From Bradyrhizobium erythrophlei (GTDB taxonomy: Bacteria > Pseudomonadota > Alphaproteobacteria > Rhizobiales > Xanthobacteraceae), in contig NZ_LT670849.1 of NCBI RefSeq assembly GCF_900142985.1, positions 6,774,501 to 6,838,500 of the forward strand: a DNA stretch of 64,000 nucleotides, given 5' to 3'. Shown piece by piece: positions 56,284 through 64,000 of this stretch; the stretch's first letter is position 1, and each line of letters begins with the position of its first letter. The position numbers and the translations under genes were made by a program. Below the pieces are notes generated by a model. That model saw only the letters and a program-made list of their open reading frames with translations, had not been told where the DNA came from and ran no database searches.

Positions 56284-58347
56284 TCACTCGACGATGACCT
56301 GACCGTACATCCACGGGTGCGGCGAGCAGATGTAGTAGTAGGTGCCGGGCTTGTCGAACTTGACTGTCTTCGTTTCGCCCTTGGTCAGCACGCCGGTGCT
56401 CCAACCGTCCGTTTGCACCAATGACGTCGAGTCGTGCGGTATGTCGCCGACGTTGGTAAAACTCACCGTCGTGCCGGCCTTGATCCGGGTGCGCGCCGGA
56501 GCAAAGCTGTACTCGGTGTTGTTGGCGCCGATCTTGACCGCATCGACACCAGCCGCAATCGGTCCGGTCGGGCCGGCGACTGTCGCCGGCGCAGGAGGCG
56601 CCCACAGCGGACCGAGTTGGCCTTTCAGCGAGAAGGTCCAGATGGCATCTCCGTAGGCACTGCCCTGCATCGAGTTGCCGCCGGCTGCGATCGCGATGAA
56701 TTCCTCGCCATCGACCTCATAGACAACAGGCGGAGCGTCTGCGCCAAATCCAGTCTGGAAGCGGAACAGTTCCTGACCGGTCTTGGCGTCGAGCGCGAGA
56801 AAGTTGCCGTCGGGTTCACCACGAAGGACCAGCCCGCCTGCGGTTACCGTCGAGCCGCCGCCACCACCGACGCGATAGGGCGTCTTGGTTTGCCAGGCGA
56901 TCTTATTGGTCTTGGCATCGATCGCTGTAAACGTGCCGGTCATCGGCGAGCCGATGGGTGCAGCCTGTCCGCCACCGGTATAGCGTTGTCCGGTAGTGTA
57001 CTGGCTGCTGTTACGGACGAACGCGCTGGTTCGCACGGTGCCTGGCACATAGAGATAGCCGGTATCCGGGCTGTACGGCATTGGCGACCAATTGGTGCCG
57101 CCGATACCGGACGGCTGGATCAGAACCGGAGATTCCCAGAACGGCGTATAGAGACAGCCAGCTTCATCATAGCCGGGAATTTTCTCGGCGCATTGCGGCA
57201 CAACGGGATCGCCGACCGGAATCGGTTGCGTCGCCGCCGTCTTCTGTCGCGGCTCCTGTGGCACCGGCTTTTCGTTGATGCCGATCAGCGGTTTGCCGTT
57301 GGTGCGATCGAGGATATAAACCCAGCCGGTGCGCCCGGCCTCGGCGATGCCCTTTCGCGGCTGGCCGTCGATGACGGTATCGAACAGGACAACCGGGCTC
57401 GCGGCGTCGTAGTCCCATATGTCGTGATGCACCTGCTGGAAGTGCCAGGCATATTCCCCGGTCTTGGCCTTCAGCGCGACCATGGACGTACAGAACAGGT
57501 TGTCGCCTTCTCGCATCGAGCCGTCGTAGTCGGGCCCGCAATTGCCAACTGCGAAATAGAGCAAGCCGAGTTCGGGATCGACGGCCGGCGTATTCCAGAT
57601 CGCAGCGCCGCCGCGCATCGAATGATCGGTGCCAGCCGGCCAGGTCTCGCTGCCTTTCTCACCCGGAGCGGGCAGCGTGAACCAGCGCCACTTGATCTCG
57701 CCGGTCTTTGCATCGAGCGCCGTCAACCGCCCGCGAACACCGAATTCGCCACCGGTGATCCCGCTATAGATCATGCCGTCATAATAGAGCGGGGCGCTGG
57801 TGACGCCGTAACCATTCTGCCATTTTTCGATGGGCGTCTTCCAGGCAACCTTGCCGGTCTTCATGTCCAGCGCGACGACGTTCGCGTCGAGTTGCCCGAG
57901 GTAAATCAGTCCATCACCCATCGCGAGGCCGCGATTGACCCAGCCGCAGCAGACCGTGGAAATGTTCTGCTCGATGCCGGACCAGTACTCCCAGATCATC
58001 TCGCCTGTCTTGGCGTTCATTGCAAAGACGTCATCGTTGCCGGTGACGACATACATGATGCCGTCCTTCACCAGCGGCGAAGCCTCGAGAGAATATTTGC
58101 CGCCAACGCCCGAACCCTTCAGGCGGGTCATCCATGCACCTTTGAGCTTGCCGACGTTGGTGGTGTCGATCTGCTTCAGCGTGGAATAGCGATTGTTGGT
58201 GAGATTGCCGCCGTTGGTGACCCAGTCCTTGCCGACCGGGCTTCGAAGCAGCTTGTCGATCTCGGGATCGGCGGCGCGTGCCGGCGTGACGAATAACAGA
58301 CCGAAAACGATGAGCGTCGATATCGCTCGCCACAGCCGACGATACAT
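56284..58347 (-). CDS. PQQ-dependent alcohol dehydrogenase fused to a C-terminal cupredoxin domain
   Basis: GGGGAGG precedes ATG 58347, giving 687 residues. A signal peptide ends at TPARAA. The eight-bladed quinoprotein propeller (about 30-580) has the vicinal disulfide VCCGW at 133-134. Metal/PQQ ligands are in GGEFG (Glu201) and VGNCG (Asn269). WDYD at 311-314 has the catalytic Asp312 plus Asp314, the extra Asp linked to lanthanide use. A Pro/Ala linker leads to a cupredoxin (about 605-687) with His638 and C-S-P-H-P-W-M supplying Cys674, His677 and Met680, a type-1 copper site. Related enzymes usually use a cytochrome c instead. Confidence 0.9.
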   Translation of the reverse strand: MYRRLWRAISTLIVFGLLFVTPARAADPEIDKLLRSPVGKDWVTNGGNLTNNRYSTLKQIDTTNVGKLKGAWMTRLKGSGVGGKYSLEASPLVKDGIMYVVTGNDDVFAMNAKTGEMIWEYWSGIEQNISTVCCGWVNRGLAMGDGLIYLGQLDANVVALDMKTGKVAWKTPIEKWQNGYGVTSAPLYYDGMIYSGITGGEFGVRGRLTALDAKTGEIKWRWFTLPAPGEKGSETWPAGTDHSMRGGAAIWNTPAVDPELGLLYFAVGNCGPDYDGSMREGDNLFCTSMVALKAKTGEYAWHFQQVHHDIWDYDAASPVVLFDTVIDGQPRKGIAEAGRTGWVYILDRTNGKPLIGINEKPVPQEPRQKTAATQPIPVGDPVVPQCAEKIPGYDEAGCLYTPFWESPVLIQPSGIGGTNWSPMPYSPDTGYLYVPGTVRTSAFVRNSSQYTTGQRYTGGGQAAPIGSPMTGTFTAIDAKTNKIAWQTKTPYRVGGGGGSTVTAGGLVLRGEPDGNFLALDAKTGQELFRFQTGFGADAPPVVYEVDGEEFIAIAAGGNSMQGSAYGDAIWTFSLKGQLGPLWAPPAPATVAGPTGPIAAGVDAVKIGANNTEYSFAPARTRIKAGTTVSFTNVGDIPHDSTSLVQTDGWSTGVLTKGETKTVKFDKPGTYYYICSPHPWMYGQVIVE

Positions 58348-58532
58348 TGTCGCCTCCCCATTTTTCATGCTGGCGTTCGGCCAGTTGGGGTCAGCGTATA
58401 GCGGGCTTTTCGATTTAGCTATGCTCTTTGAAGAAGTCTGAGCTGCGCAAGATCTTGAGAAATTTCTTCGCTCAAAGCGTGCGGTCTTGAGACACAAACA
58501 ATCTCTCGGGACATCCAAACAGACCAGTGCGA

Positions 58533-58883
58533 CTATTTTTGGTACGCATTGGCGCGAATGTAGTGCCAAAGCTGATCGATTTCCTCGTCGGTCAGCTTGC
58601 CCTTCCACGGCGGCATCTGATTCTTGCCGTTGCGCACCGAGTTGTCAAAGCGCGCACGCTCGTTCTCCTTTAGCCGGCGCAGGTCGAACGTCTGGCCCGT
58701 GTTGACCAGTTGCTCGCCGTGACAGATTTGACAATTGGTGTTGTAGACGTTCTCACCCGCCTCGATCTTGGCTGCGTCCTGTGCCGATACCGTTCCAACA
58801 GCCGACAACGCGACATCGAGCGCGACGATGGCGCCGATGCGGGCTAGTGCACCCCAGGTGATATTTTTAGCCCTCATTGGCAT
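58533..58883 (-). CDS. Small c-type cytochrome
   Basis: The 116-residue monoheme cytochrome has a signal region (IGAIVALDVALSAVGTVSAQ), the heme site NTNCQICHGEQL and the Met ligand in NGKNQMPPWKGKL. It lies between two PQQ-dehydrogenase genes on the same strand and is the likely electron acceptor of one or both. The start is uncertain between ATG 58883 and 58877. It resembles short cytochromes used by quinoprotein dehydrogenases, but it is too small to be a classical cL. Confidence 0.82.
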   Translation of the reverse strand: MPMRAKNITWGALARIGAIVALDVALSAVGTVSAQDAAKIEAGENVYNTNCQICHGEQLVNTGQTFDLRRLKENERARFDNSVRNGKNQMPPWKGKLTDEEIDQLWHYIRANAYQK

Positions 58884-58938
58884 TTTGTATATTGCCCACA
58901 CGTTGCTTTCGGTCTGCCCGCCCGGTCGAGCGGGTGAC

Positions 58939-58973
58939 GAAAACGGAGGTCAGCGCGGCTGGCCTCCGTTTTC
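58939..58973 (-). terminator. Terminator after the free-standing PQQ dehydrogenase gene
   Basis: The 11-bp stem GAAAACGGAGG / CCTCCGTTTTC with a 13-base loop lies 25 bp past the minus-strand stop. The distal arm supplies the T-run. Confidence 0.75.
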
Positions 58974-58997
58974 GGTTCGTTATTCGGGATGGCGGAT

Positions 58998-60683
58998 TTA
59001 CTTGTCGAAAAGAGCGAACGTCCAGAGCGACACACCCGTCGGCAGGTTGTTGAGGTTCGGGTCGCCCGCACGTAGCGCATAGACGCCGCCGATGCCGCTC
59101 ATGACGGTGACGTATTGCTTGCCGTTGCGTTCCCACGTGACGGGCTGACCGATAATTCCCGACGGTGTCTGGAAGCTCCACAGGATCTTGCCGGTATCGG
59201 CGTCGAGAGCCTGGAATTCGCCGGTCATGACGCCGGTGAAAACGAGATTGCTCGCCGTGACCATGGTCGAAGAATAGTTTGGACTCCGATACGGCGTCTC
59301 CCATTTCGATTTGCCGGTCATGGGGTCGACCGCTTTGAGATAACCACGAATATTGGGATCGTCCGTGACGGTCGTCCGCTTGACGGTCGGCACGCCGGAC
59401 GGGCGTCCGGGCGTCAGCTTCGGCGGATCGGGCGCCTCATAGGTCATCCCGACATGCAATGTGTTGATGTAGAGCATCCCGGTACGCGGACTGAACGACA
59501 GGTGTTGCCAGTTCGTCACGCCGGAGATCGACGGCCAAACCGTAACTTTCTTGCCTTCGAGAGCGTCGGTGAAGACATCGGTTACCATGGGGCGTCCGGT
59601 CTTCATGTCGATCCCGCTCGCCCAGTTCAACTTGCCGTAGGGGTTGGCAGTAATCAGCTTTCCGTCCTTGGCATCCAGCACATAGAGGAAGCCGCCGCGA
59701 TTGGCTTGAATGACGACCTTGCGCGGAGCGCCGTCGACATTGATCGTGGCAATGACCGGCGTCTGCACCGCGTCGTAATCGAATGGATCCTGCGGTGTCG
59801 TCTGGAAGTACCATACACGTTCCCCGGTCTTCGGACGGATAGCGAAAACGGAGTCGGTGAAGAGGTTGTCACCTTTGCGAGCGCGCGGATTCCACGGCGC
59901 CGGATTGCCAATGCCCCAATAGACCAGATCGAGCTCTGGATCGTAGGTACCGGTGATCCAGCTGCTGCCGCCACCCGTCAGCTGGGAATCGCCTTCCCAG
60001 GTCTCGGAGCCAGGCTCACCCTTGGCCGGAACCGTGTAGAGCCGCCACAGGTGCTTGCCGGTCTTGGCGTCGTAGCCTTCCAGAAAGCCGCGATGGCTGA
60101 ACTCCGCGCCTGCCACACCCATGATGACAACGCCGTTGACGATCAGCGGCGCACCCGTCATCGCGTAGCCGTTTTCGGATGTCGCGGGTTCGGGTGAATT
60201 CACCATCCAGAGCTCTTTGCCCGTCTTGGCGTCCAGCGCGACGAGCCGGTCGTCCATGAGAGCCCGGATTACCATGCCTTCGTAGATAGCGACGCCGCGG
60301 TTGACTATACCGCAGCAGACGACACGCAAGCTTTCAGGCGGATAGTCGTGAAGGACCCGCCATATCTGCTTGCCCGTCAACGCATCGACCGCCGTCGTCG
60401 CGTTGTGGGTCGTCGCGTAGATGACGCCATCCTTGACGACGGGAAAGCTTTCTCCTCCTTGCAGATCGGCAAGCGAGTAGGCCCAAACAGGAACCAGCTT
60501 GCTCACATTATCCTTGTTGATCTGGGTGAGGGGGCTGAACCGGTTGGCCGAGTAACCCATGCCGTAGACGAGTACGTCGCCCGGCGTGTTCTCATCGTTC
60601 TTTAGATCATCGGCGGTCTGGGCGAATACCGCAAACGGCATAACGGCACCCAGCACGACAGCAACAAGCATCGATCGCTTCAT
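58998..60683 (-). CDS. PQQ-dependent alcohol dehydrogenase (quinoprotein)
   Basis: GGAGGG precedes ATG 60683. The 561-residue periplasmic enzyme has a signal peptide ending at FAVFAQ. Its quinoprotein propeller has vicinal Cys 123-124 (VVCCGIVNRG), Glu194 (GAEFSHRG) and Asn260 (GIGNPAPW). FDYD at 301-304 has Asp302 and the extra Asp304 of lanthanide-type enzymes. Its C-terminal MSGIGGVYALRAGDPN resembles the XoxF end in type but is shorter. It has no heme or copper domain, so it must pass electrons to a separate carrier, probably the adjacent small cytochrome. It is a paralogue of the gene at 56284-58347. Confidence 0.9.
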   Translation of the reverse strand: MKRSMLVAVVLGAVMPFAVFAQTADDLKNDENTPGDVLVYGMGYSANRFSPLTQINKDNVSKLVPVWAYSLADLQGGESFPVVKDGVIYATTHNATTAVDALTGKQIWRVLHDYPPESLRVVCCGIVNRGVAIYEGMVIRALMDDRLVALDAKTGKELWMVNSPEPATSENGYAMTGAPLIVNGVVIMGVAGAEFSHRGFLEGYDAKTGKHLWRLYTVPAKGEPGSETWEGDSQLTGGGSSWITGTYDPELDLVYWGIGNPAPWNPRARKGDNLFTDSVFAIRPKTGERVWYFQTTPQDPFDYDAVQTPVIATINVDGAPRKVVIQANRGGFLYVLDAKDGKLITANPYGKLNWASGIDMKTGRPMVTDVFTDALEGKKVTVWPSISGVTNWQHLSFSPRTGMLYINTLHVGMTYEAPDPPKLTPGRPSGVPTVKRTTVTDDPNIRGYLKAVDPMTGKSKWETPYRSPNYSSTMVTASNLVFTGVMTGEFQALDADTGKILWSFQTPSGIIGQPVTWERNGKQYVTVMSGIGGVYALRAGDPNLNNLPTGVSLWTFALFDK

Positions 60684-60983
60684 GATATCCAGCCCTCCCT
60701 GTTTTATTTTATTGATCGATTATTATTCGAATTTTCGGGACAGCACCAATGCCGCGTTAAACGAGCGGCTCCGCGTGCGGGGACGAGCCGGAAAATAAAG
60801 CGGTAAGTTTATGGGCGCGGTTTGCGAATGCGGAGCCGGTCGCCTGACGGGCCGCTCGGAGGTTAGCCAACCTTGCGCGAAAAACGCGCGACGAGGACCC
60901 ACGGTAAAACCGTGGGTGGCGACCATTCATTCTACAATACGCGACAGGGTGCCCGCGCCCTGGTCAGGACGCGGTGGATTCGT
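60684..60983. other. 300-bp non-coding spacer with multibranched foldable element at 60838-60924
   Basis: No gene is seen here. The central 87 nt can fold on either strand into a closed multibranch. P1 is GGTCGCC/GGCGACC (60838-60844 with 60918-60924). Inside it are CTCG/CGAG (60855-60858 with 60892-60895), AGGTT-AGCC-AACCT (60860-60873), GCGCG-AAAAA-CGCGC (60875-60889) and ACCCACGGT-AAA-ACCGTGGGT (60897-60917). A further CAGGG/CCCTG hairpin lies just beyond. It could be a leader RNA of the PQQ dehydrogenase, a small RNA, or a palindromic mobile repeat. Confidence 0.55.
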
Positions 60984-61199
60984 TCAAGCCTGATTTTTGG
61001 GAATATATTTGCCCAACACGCACTTATAGCTCTGGACCCGCCACTCTCGATAGGGGCCATTCTGAAGCCACTCGGCGATGCCGAACTGGGCGTGAACCGC
61101 GCAATCCATCATCGAGATGCTGGACTGCTCGCTGTTGGTAACGACCTTTTCCAGGCAGACTTGGCCGTTGCACAAAAGCGCCACAAGCGTAACGAGCAT
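60984..61199 (-). CDS. Small protein with four Cys, unknown function (71 aa)
   Basis: GGAGATTCC precedes ATG 61199. The product begins MLVTLVALLCNGQVCLEKVV and has MMDCAVHAQFGIAEWLQNGP and WRVQSYKCVLGKY. The Cys positions (10, 15, 33, 60) and the A-Q-x-x-I-A-x-W pattern recall a group of small, probably exported rhizobial proteins of unknown role. It sits between gfa and the PQQ dehydrogenase gene on the same strand. Confidence 0.65.
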   Translation of the reverse strand: MLVTLVALLCNGQVCLEKVVTNSEQSSISMMDCAVHAQFGIAEWLQNGPYREWRVQSYKCVLGKYIPKNQA

Positions 61200-61495
61200 G
61201 GAATCTCCATCCGAAGAAGTACCCGGCTGGTTCTACCATGCAGCGTTCATGCCAATTGGCGAATCCACAGGAATCGCGCCCCGCACAAACACGGAGCACG
61301 GCCTGATTCGCCAAAAGGGCGGCCTCGCTGCAATCTGCGAGCGAGGCCTTGAGTGGCGGGTCCGGGAGGAGGCTTACGTCTAGACCCGATTTGCCGGTTG
61401 GAGAGCGCCGGCTTCGTTAAACCGATCCAGGTCGTGTCTGACGTCTCACCTCGAGATGCCGCCACGAGATTTCGATCGTTCTCCCTGCGTTAGGA
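61200..61495. terminator. Spacer with terminator of the xox-flhA-gfa operon
   Basis: The spacer holds an 8-bp perfect stem GGCCTCGC/GCGAGGCC (61321-61328 with 61341-61348). On the minus strand it is followed by GCCCTTTTGG. It lies about 150 bp beyond the gfa stop and ahead of the 71-residue gene. No other gene is visible in the spacer. Confidence 0.55.
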
Positions 61496-62059
61496 CTAAG
61501 CGGCTTTGGATTTCGCCACATGAGTGGCGATGGCATCCATCAACGCCGGAGACAGGCAGTCATAGGGCTCTAGTCCGAGTTCTTTCAGCCGGGCCCGAAT
61601 GCCATCCATTTGCTCCGGTTTGACGCCGGACTCGATGACCGAAGATACGAACGCCGCAAACCCCGGCGCCGCCGATCCGGATTCCTGGAACAGCTCGGGA
61701 TGGATGAAGTCGAGCCCGTAGAACGGATGCGCCTTGTTTTCGATGCGACCATACATATGGGTGCCGCATGCCTTGCAGGCGTGTCGCTGAATTGTCTTCG
61801 AGGGATCGACGATGTGCAGCTTGTCGCCGTTCTCGAGCACGGTCACGTTCTGGCGCGGTACGACGGCAACGACCGAGAAAACCGCTCCATCCGGTTTCCA
61901 GCACTGGGTGCAGCCGCAGGCGTGGTTGTGCGCGACGTCGCCCTTCACGCCGACCTTGACCGGCCTGTCCTTGCATTTGCAGACCAGTGTGCCGCCGGCA
62001 AAGCTGCCGGAGCCTTTCTTCACACCGTTGTCGACCGAGGGATGGATATGAACGTTCAT
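61496..62059 (-). CDS. gfa: S-(hydroxymethyl)glutathione synthase Gfa
   Basis: Gfa speeds the condensation of formaldehyde with glutathione. The 187-residue zinc protein has the Cys motifs [24 protein letters not shown] and [12 protein letters not shown], which form the two zinc sites of the GFA family. It lies 34 bp downstream of the formaldehyde dehydrogenase gene, so the two consecutive steps of glutathione-linked formaldehyde oxidation are co-transcribed. Confidence 0.93.
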   Translation of the reverse strand: MNVHIHPSVDNGVKKGSGSFAGGTLVCKCKDRPVKVGVKGDVAHNHACGCTQCWKPDGAVFSVVAVVPRQNVTVLENGDKLHIVDPSKTIQRHACKACGTHMYGRIENKAHPFYGLDFIHPELFQESGSAAPGFAAFVSSVIESGVKPEQMDGIRARLKELGLEPYDCLSPALMDAIATHVAKSKAA

Positions 62060-62093
62060 GGGCCTATCCTCCTTGCGTTTGTAATTATCTCCG

Positions 62094-63203
62094 TCAGTAC
62101 ACGACGACCGAACGGATCGACTTGCCTTCGTGCATCAGATCGAAGCCCTTGTTGATCTCCTCAAGCTTGAGCGTGTGGGTGATCATCGGATCGATCTGAA
62201 TCTTTCCATCCATGTACCAGTCGACGATCTTCGGTACATCGGTGCGGCCGCGCGCTCCGCCAAACGCCGTGCCCTTCCAGACACGGCCGGTGACGAGCTG
62301 GAACGGTCGCGTGGCAATCTCCTTGCCGGACTCTGCTACGCCGATGATGACAGACACGCCCCAGCCGCGGTGGCAGGCCTCAAGCGCCTGGCGCATCACG
62401 TTGGTGTTGCCGGTGCAATCGAAGGTAAAGTCCGCGCCGCCATCGGTGAGGGCGACGAGATGCTGGACGATATCGCCCGATATCTTTGTCGGGTTGACAA
62501 AGTCGGTCATGCCGAACCGGCGGCCCCAATCCGCCTTGGAGTCGTTGATGTCGACGCCGACGATCTTGTTGGCTCCGACCATCTTGGCGCCTTGAATGAC
62601 GTTCAGCCCGATGCCGCCGAGACCGAATACGACAACATTGGAGCCCGGCGTGACCTTGGCGGTGTTGGTCACCGCGCCAACGCCGGTCGTGACGCCGCAG
62701 CCGATGTAGCAGCTCTTGTCGAACGGTGCGTCCTCGCGAATTTTCGCGACCGCGATCTCGGGCAGCACGGTGAAGTTCGAGAACGTCGAACATCCCATGT
62801 AATGATAGATGGTTTTACCCTTGTAGCTGAAGCGCGACGTGCCGTCCGGCATCACGCCTTTGCCCTGAGTGGCGCGGATCGCCGTGCACAGGTTGGTCTT
62901 CTGGCTGAGACAGCTTTTGCACTGCCGGCATTCGGGCGTGTACAGCGGGATGACGTGATCGCCGGGCTTCACCGATGTGACGCCGGCGCCGACTTCGCGC
63001 ACGATACCTGCGCCCTCGTGGCCGAGGATGGATGGGAAGAGTCCTTCGCTGTCGAACCCGTCGAGCGTGTAAGCGTCCGTGTGGCAGATGCCGGTGGCCT
63101 TGATCTCGACGAGGACTTCGCCGGCCCTCGGTCCTTCCAGATCGAGTTCGACGATTTCCAGCGGCTTCTTGGCTTCGAATGCGACGGCAGCGCGTGTCTT
63201 CAT
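62094..63203 (-). CDS. flhA: S-(hydroxymethyl)glutathione dehydrogenase (class III alcohol dehydrogenase)
   Basis: This enzyme oxidises S-hydroxymethylglutathione to S-formylglutathione with NAD+. The 369-residue zinc-dependent MDR has catalytic-zinc residues in [14 protein letters not shown] and [12 protein letters not shown], and the structural-zinc Cys set in [33 protein letters not shown] is the NAD-binding motif. It is also called adhC or gfaDH. It is placed between the cytochrome and gfa in a methanol-oxidation operon. Confidence 0.95.
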   Translation of the reverse strand: MKTRAAVAFEAKKPLEIVELDLEGPRAGEVLVEIKATGICHTDAYTLDGFDSEGLFPSILGHEGAGIVREVGAGVTSVKPGDHVIPLYTPECRQCKSCLSQKTNLCTAIRATQGKGVMPDGTSRFSYKGKTIYHYMGCSTFSNFTVLPEIAVAKIREDAPFDKSCYIGCGVTTGVGAVTNTAKVTPGSNVVVFGLGGIGLNVIQGAKMVGANKIVGVDINDSKADWGRRFGMTDFVNPTKISGDIVQHLVALTDGGADFTFDCTGNTNVMRQALEACHRGWGVSVIIGVAESGKEIATRPFQLVTGRVWKGTAFGGARGRTDVPKIVDWYMDGKIQIDPMITHTLKLEEINKGFDLMHEGKSIRSVVVY

Positions 63204-63226
63204 GGTCTGATCCTGTTTGCTCGGCT

Positions 63227-63745
63227 TCAGTGCTTGGTGCCCATACAGGAATTCTCCGCCTGGGTGTAGGCTAGCGTTTTATCTTCGTGCTTGGCCGGGC
63301 GCACCCGCGCCACCGCGTCATTGGCGCGGGCCCGCAAATAAACGAAGATGTCGTCCAGGTAGCAGGTCACGTTCGGATTATCGCCAAACGCCGGCATCAC
63401 GTTTTCCTGCGCCGTACTGACGTTCTTGCGGCCACTCGCGACTATCGCGAGGAATTCGCCGTAGTTCATCGTCTTCAGCGAGTCCTTCAGAGCCGGCGCG
63501 TAACTCGATCCCATGCCATCGGGTCCGTGGCAAACGTGGCATTCCGAATGATATCGGCGGTATCCCGAGTACGTGTACCAATCGACCGTGCCGTCCGGTT
63601 GGATCTTGTAGGTCGGGTTTCCCTGGCTATCGAGGTATTTGCCGTTCTCTGATTTCACCGCAGCAGGGTCGCCCGAGCCATCGGCGAAGGCAGTCCCGCC
63701 TGCAGCGATCAGCAAAACCGCTGCGGTTATTAGGTAGATACGCAA
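63227..63745 (-). CDS. Methanol-metabolism c-type cytochrome (XoxG-like)
   Basis: The 172-residue exported cytochrome has a signal peptide ending TAFADG and the heme site [13 protein letters not shown], followed by [19 protein letters not shown]. Two extra Cys outside the heme motif (VTCYLDD and ENSCMGTKH) match the four-Cys class of cytochromes found next to xoxF. It would take electrons from XoxF. It lies between xoxF and flhA on the same strand. Confidence 0.88.
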   Translation of the reverse strand: MRIYLITAAVLLIAAGGTAFADGSGDPAAVKSENGKYLDSQGNPTYKIQPDGTVDWYTYSGYRRYHSECHVCHGPDGMGSSYAPALKDSLKTMNYGEFLAIVASGRKNVSTAQENVMPAFGDNPNVTCYLDDIFVYLRARANDAVARVRPAKHEDKTLAYTQAENSCMGTKH

Positions 63746-63777
63746 GAGCTTGTCCTCGGCTGTCGATGTGACGTCAT

Positions 63778-63805
63778 CCGGCGCGTGAGTAGACCCACGC
63801 GCCGG
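63778..63805 (-). other. Intercistronic hairpin between xoxF and its cytochrome gene
   Basis: A perfect 10-bp stem CCGGCGCGTG / CACGCGCCGG with an eight-base loop, without a T-run. It may protect the 3' end of the xoxF message or lower downstream expression. Confidence 0.65.
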
Positions 63806-63820
63806 AACGAGGTCCTCAGC

Positions 63821-64000
63821 TCATTGCTGCGGCAGTGTGAACACGGTCAGTGTTCCGCCAAGCGCCGTGTAATTGCTCAGCGCAGCGTAGCCACCGACCG
63901 CACCCAGACCTGCGGTCGGATCGGTCAGACCGGCCGCAAGGCCAATGCCCGCCCAACCACCGACGCCGGACAACACAGCGACATACTGTCTGCCATTGTG
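63821..64000 (-). CDS. xoxF: XoxF-type methanol dehydrogenase, C-terminal 59 residues (partial)
   Basis: The frame ends ...LTVFTLPQQ with TGA at 63821-63823 and runs off the right edge. The visible part has [20 protein letters not shown] and [19 protein letters not shown]. This is the conserved C-terminal end of XoxF lanthanide-dependent methanol dehydrogenases, which differs from MxaF. The active-site Asp pair is outside the window. It is followed by the cytochrome, flhA and gfa genes. Confidence 0.85.
   Translation of the reverse strand, partial: HNGRQYVAVLSGVGGWAGIGLAAGLTDPTAGLGAVGGYAALSNYTALGGTLTVFTLPQQ

Noticed and set aside
1..64000. tRNA, rRNA, CRISPR arrays, prophage or integrative-element attachment sites
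   Set aside because: No cloverleaf, rRNA segment, regularly spaced repeat array or integrase was recognised anywhere in the window.

Overview
The window is a 64-kb, GC-rich chromosomal segment of an alphaproteobacterium, most likely Bradyrhizobium or a close relative. The evidence is the ndvB/ndvD/ndvC cyclic beta-(1,3),(1,6)-glucan locus, a rhizobial-type phosphatidylcholine synthase, an IalB-family protein, NasS/NasT next to a ferredoxin-type nitrite reductase, and a xoxF-cytochrome-flhA-gfa methanol/formaldehyde module. No rRNA, tRNA, CRISPR array or prophage was found. One insertion sequence is present.

Layout. 1-500: minus-strand outer-membrane beta-barrel gene with a single in-frame stop, running off the left edge. 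640-6364: glucan synthesis genes ndvB, ndvD, ndvC and a small membrane protein. 6523-18500: housekeeping block with a SPOR-like envelope protein, glmU, glmS, a DUF502 membrane protein, recG, sdhE and mfd. 18522-25316: PRC-barrel protein, degenerate GGDEF protein, a palindromic-repeat spacer, an AMP-ligase-like protein, a YejA-like binding protein, an IalB-like protein and hspQ. 25459-30230: AEC transporter, UbiH-type hydroxylase, pcs, terC and a quinone oxidoreductase.

30243-32874: an acetylornithine-type aminotransferase gene cut in two by an IS110-family (IS1111-like) element with a 4-bp direct repeat. The non-coding end of the element has a 10-nt complement to its own target flank, as expected of a bridge/seekRNA. 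33107-40023: rimO, then nasT-nasS and a nirA-reductase operon with a candidate sigma-54/antitermination leader. 40223-49477: small membrane proteins, a MocR regulator facing 5-oxoprolinase genes pxpA-pxpC-pxpB, an RraA-like protein, a cupin, a 2-hydroxyacid dehydrogenase and a Spy/LTXXQ protein. 49730-53619: VOC protein, MFS transporter, PilZ protein and an aldehyde dehydrogenase.

53742-64000: an all-minus-strand periplasmic oxidation region. In transcription order it contains the xoxF 3' end, a methanol-related cytochrome c, flhA, gfa, a small Cys-containing protein, a PQQ dehydrogenase, a cytochrome c, a second PQQ dehydrogenase fused to a cupredoxin domain, a SCO copper chaperone, SoxC and a cytochrome c. 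Both complete PQQ enzymes carry the Asp-Tyr-Asp pattern associated with lanthanide use. XoxF-type oxidation would make formaldehyde, which Gfa and FlhA take through S-hydroxymethylglutathione, with electrons leaving through the cytochromes or the cupredoxin. A multibranched foldable element of about 87 nt sits upstream of the free-standing PQQ dehydrogenase.
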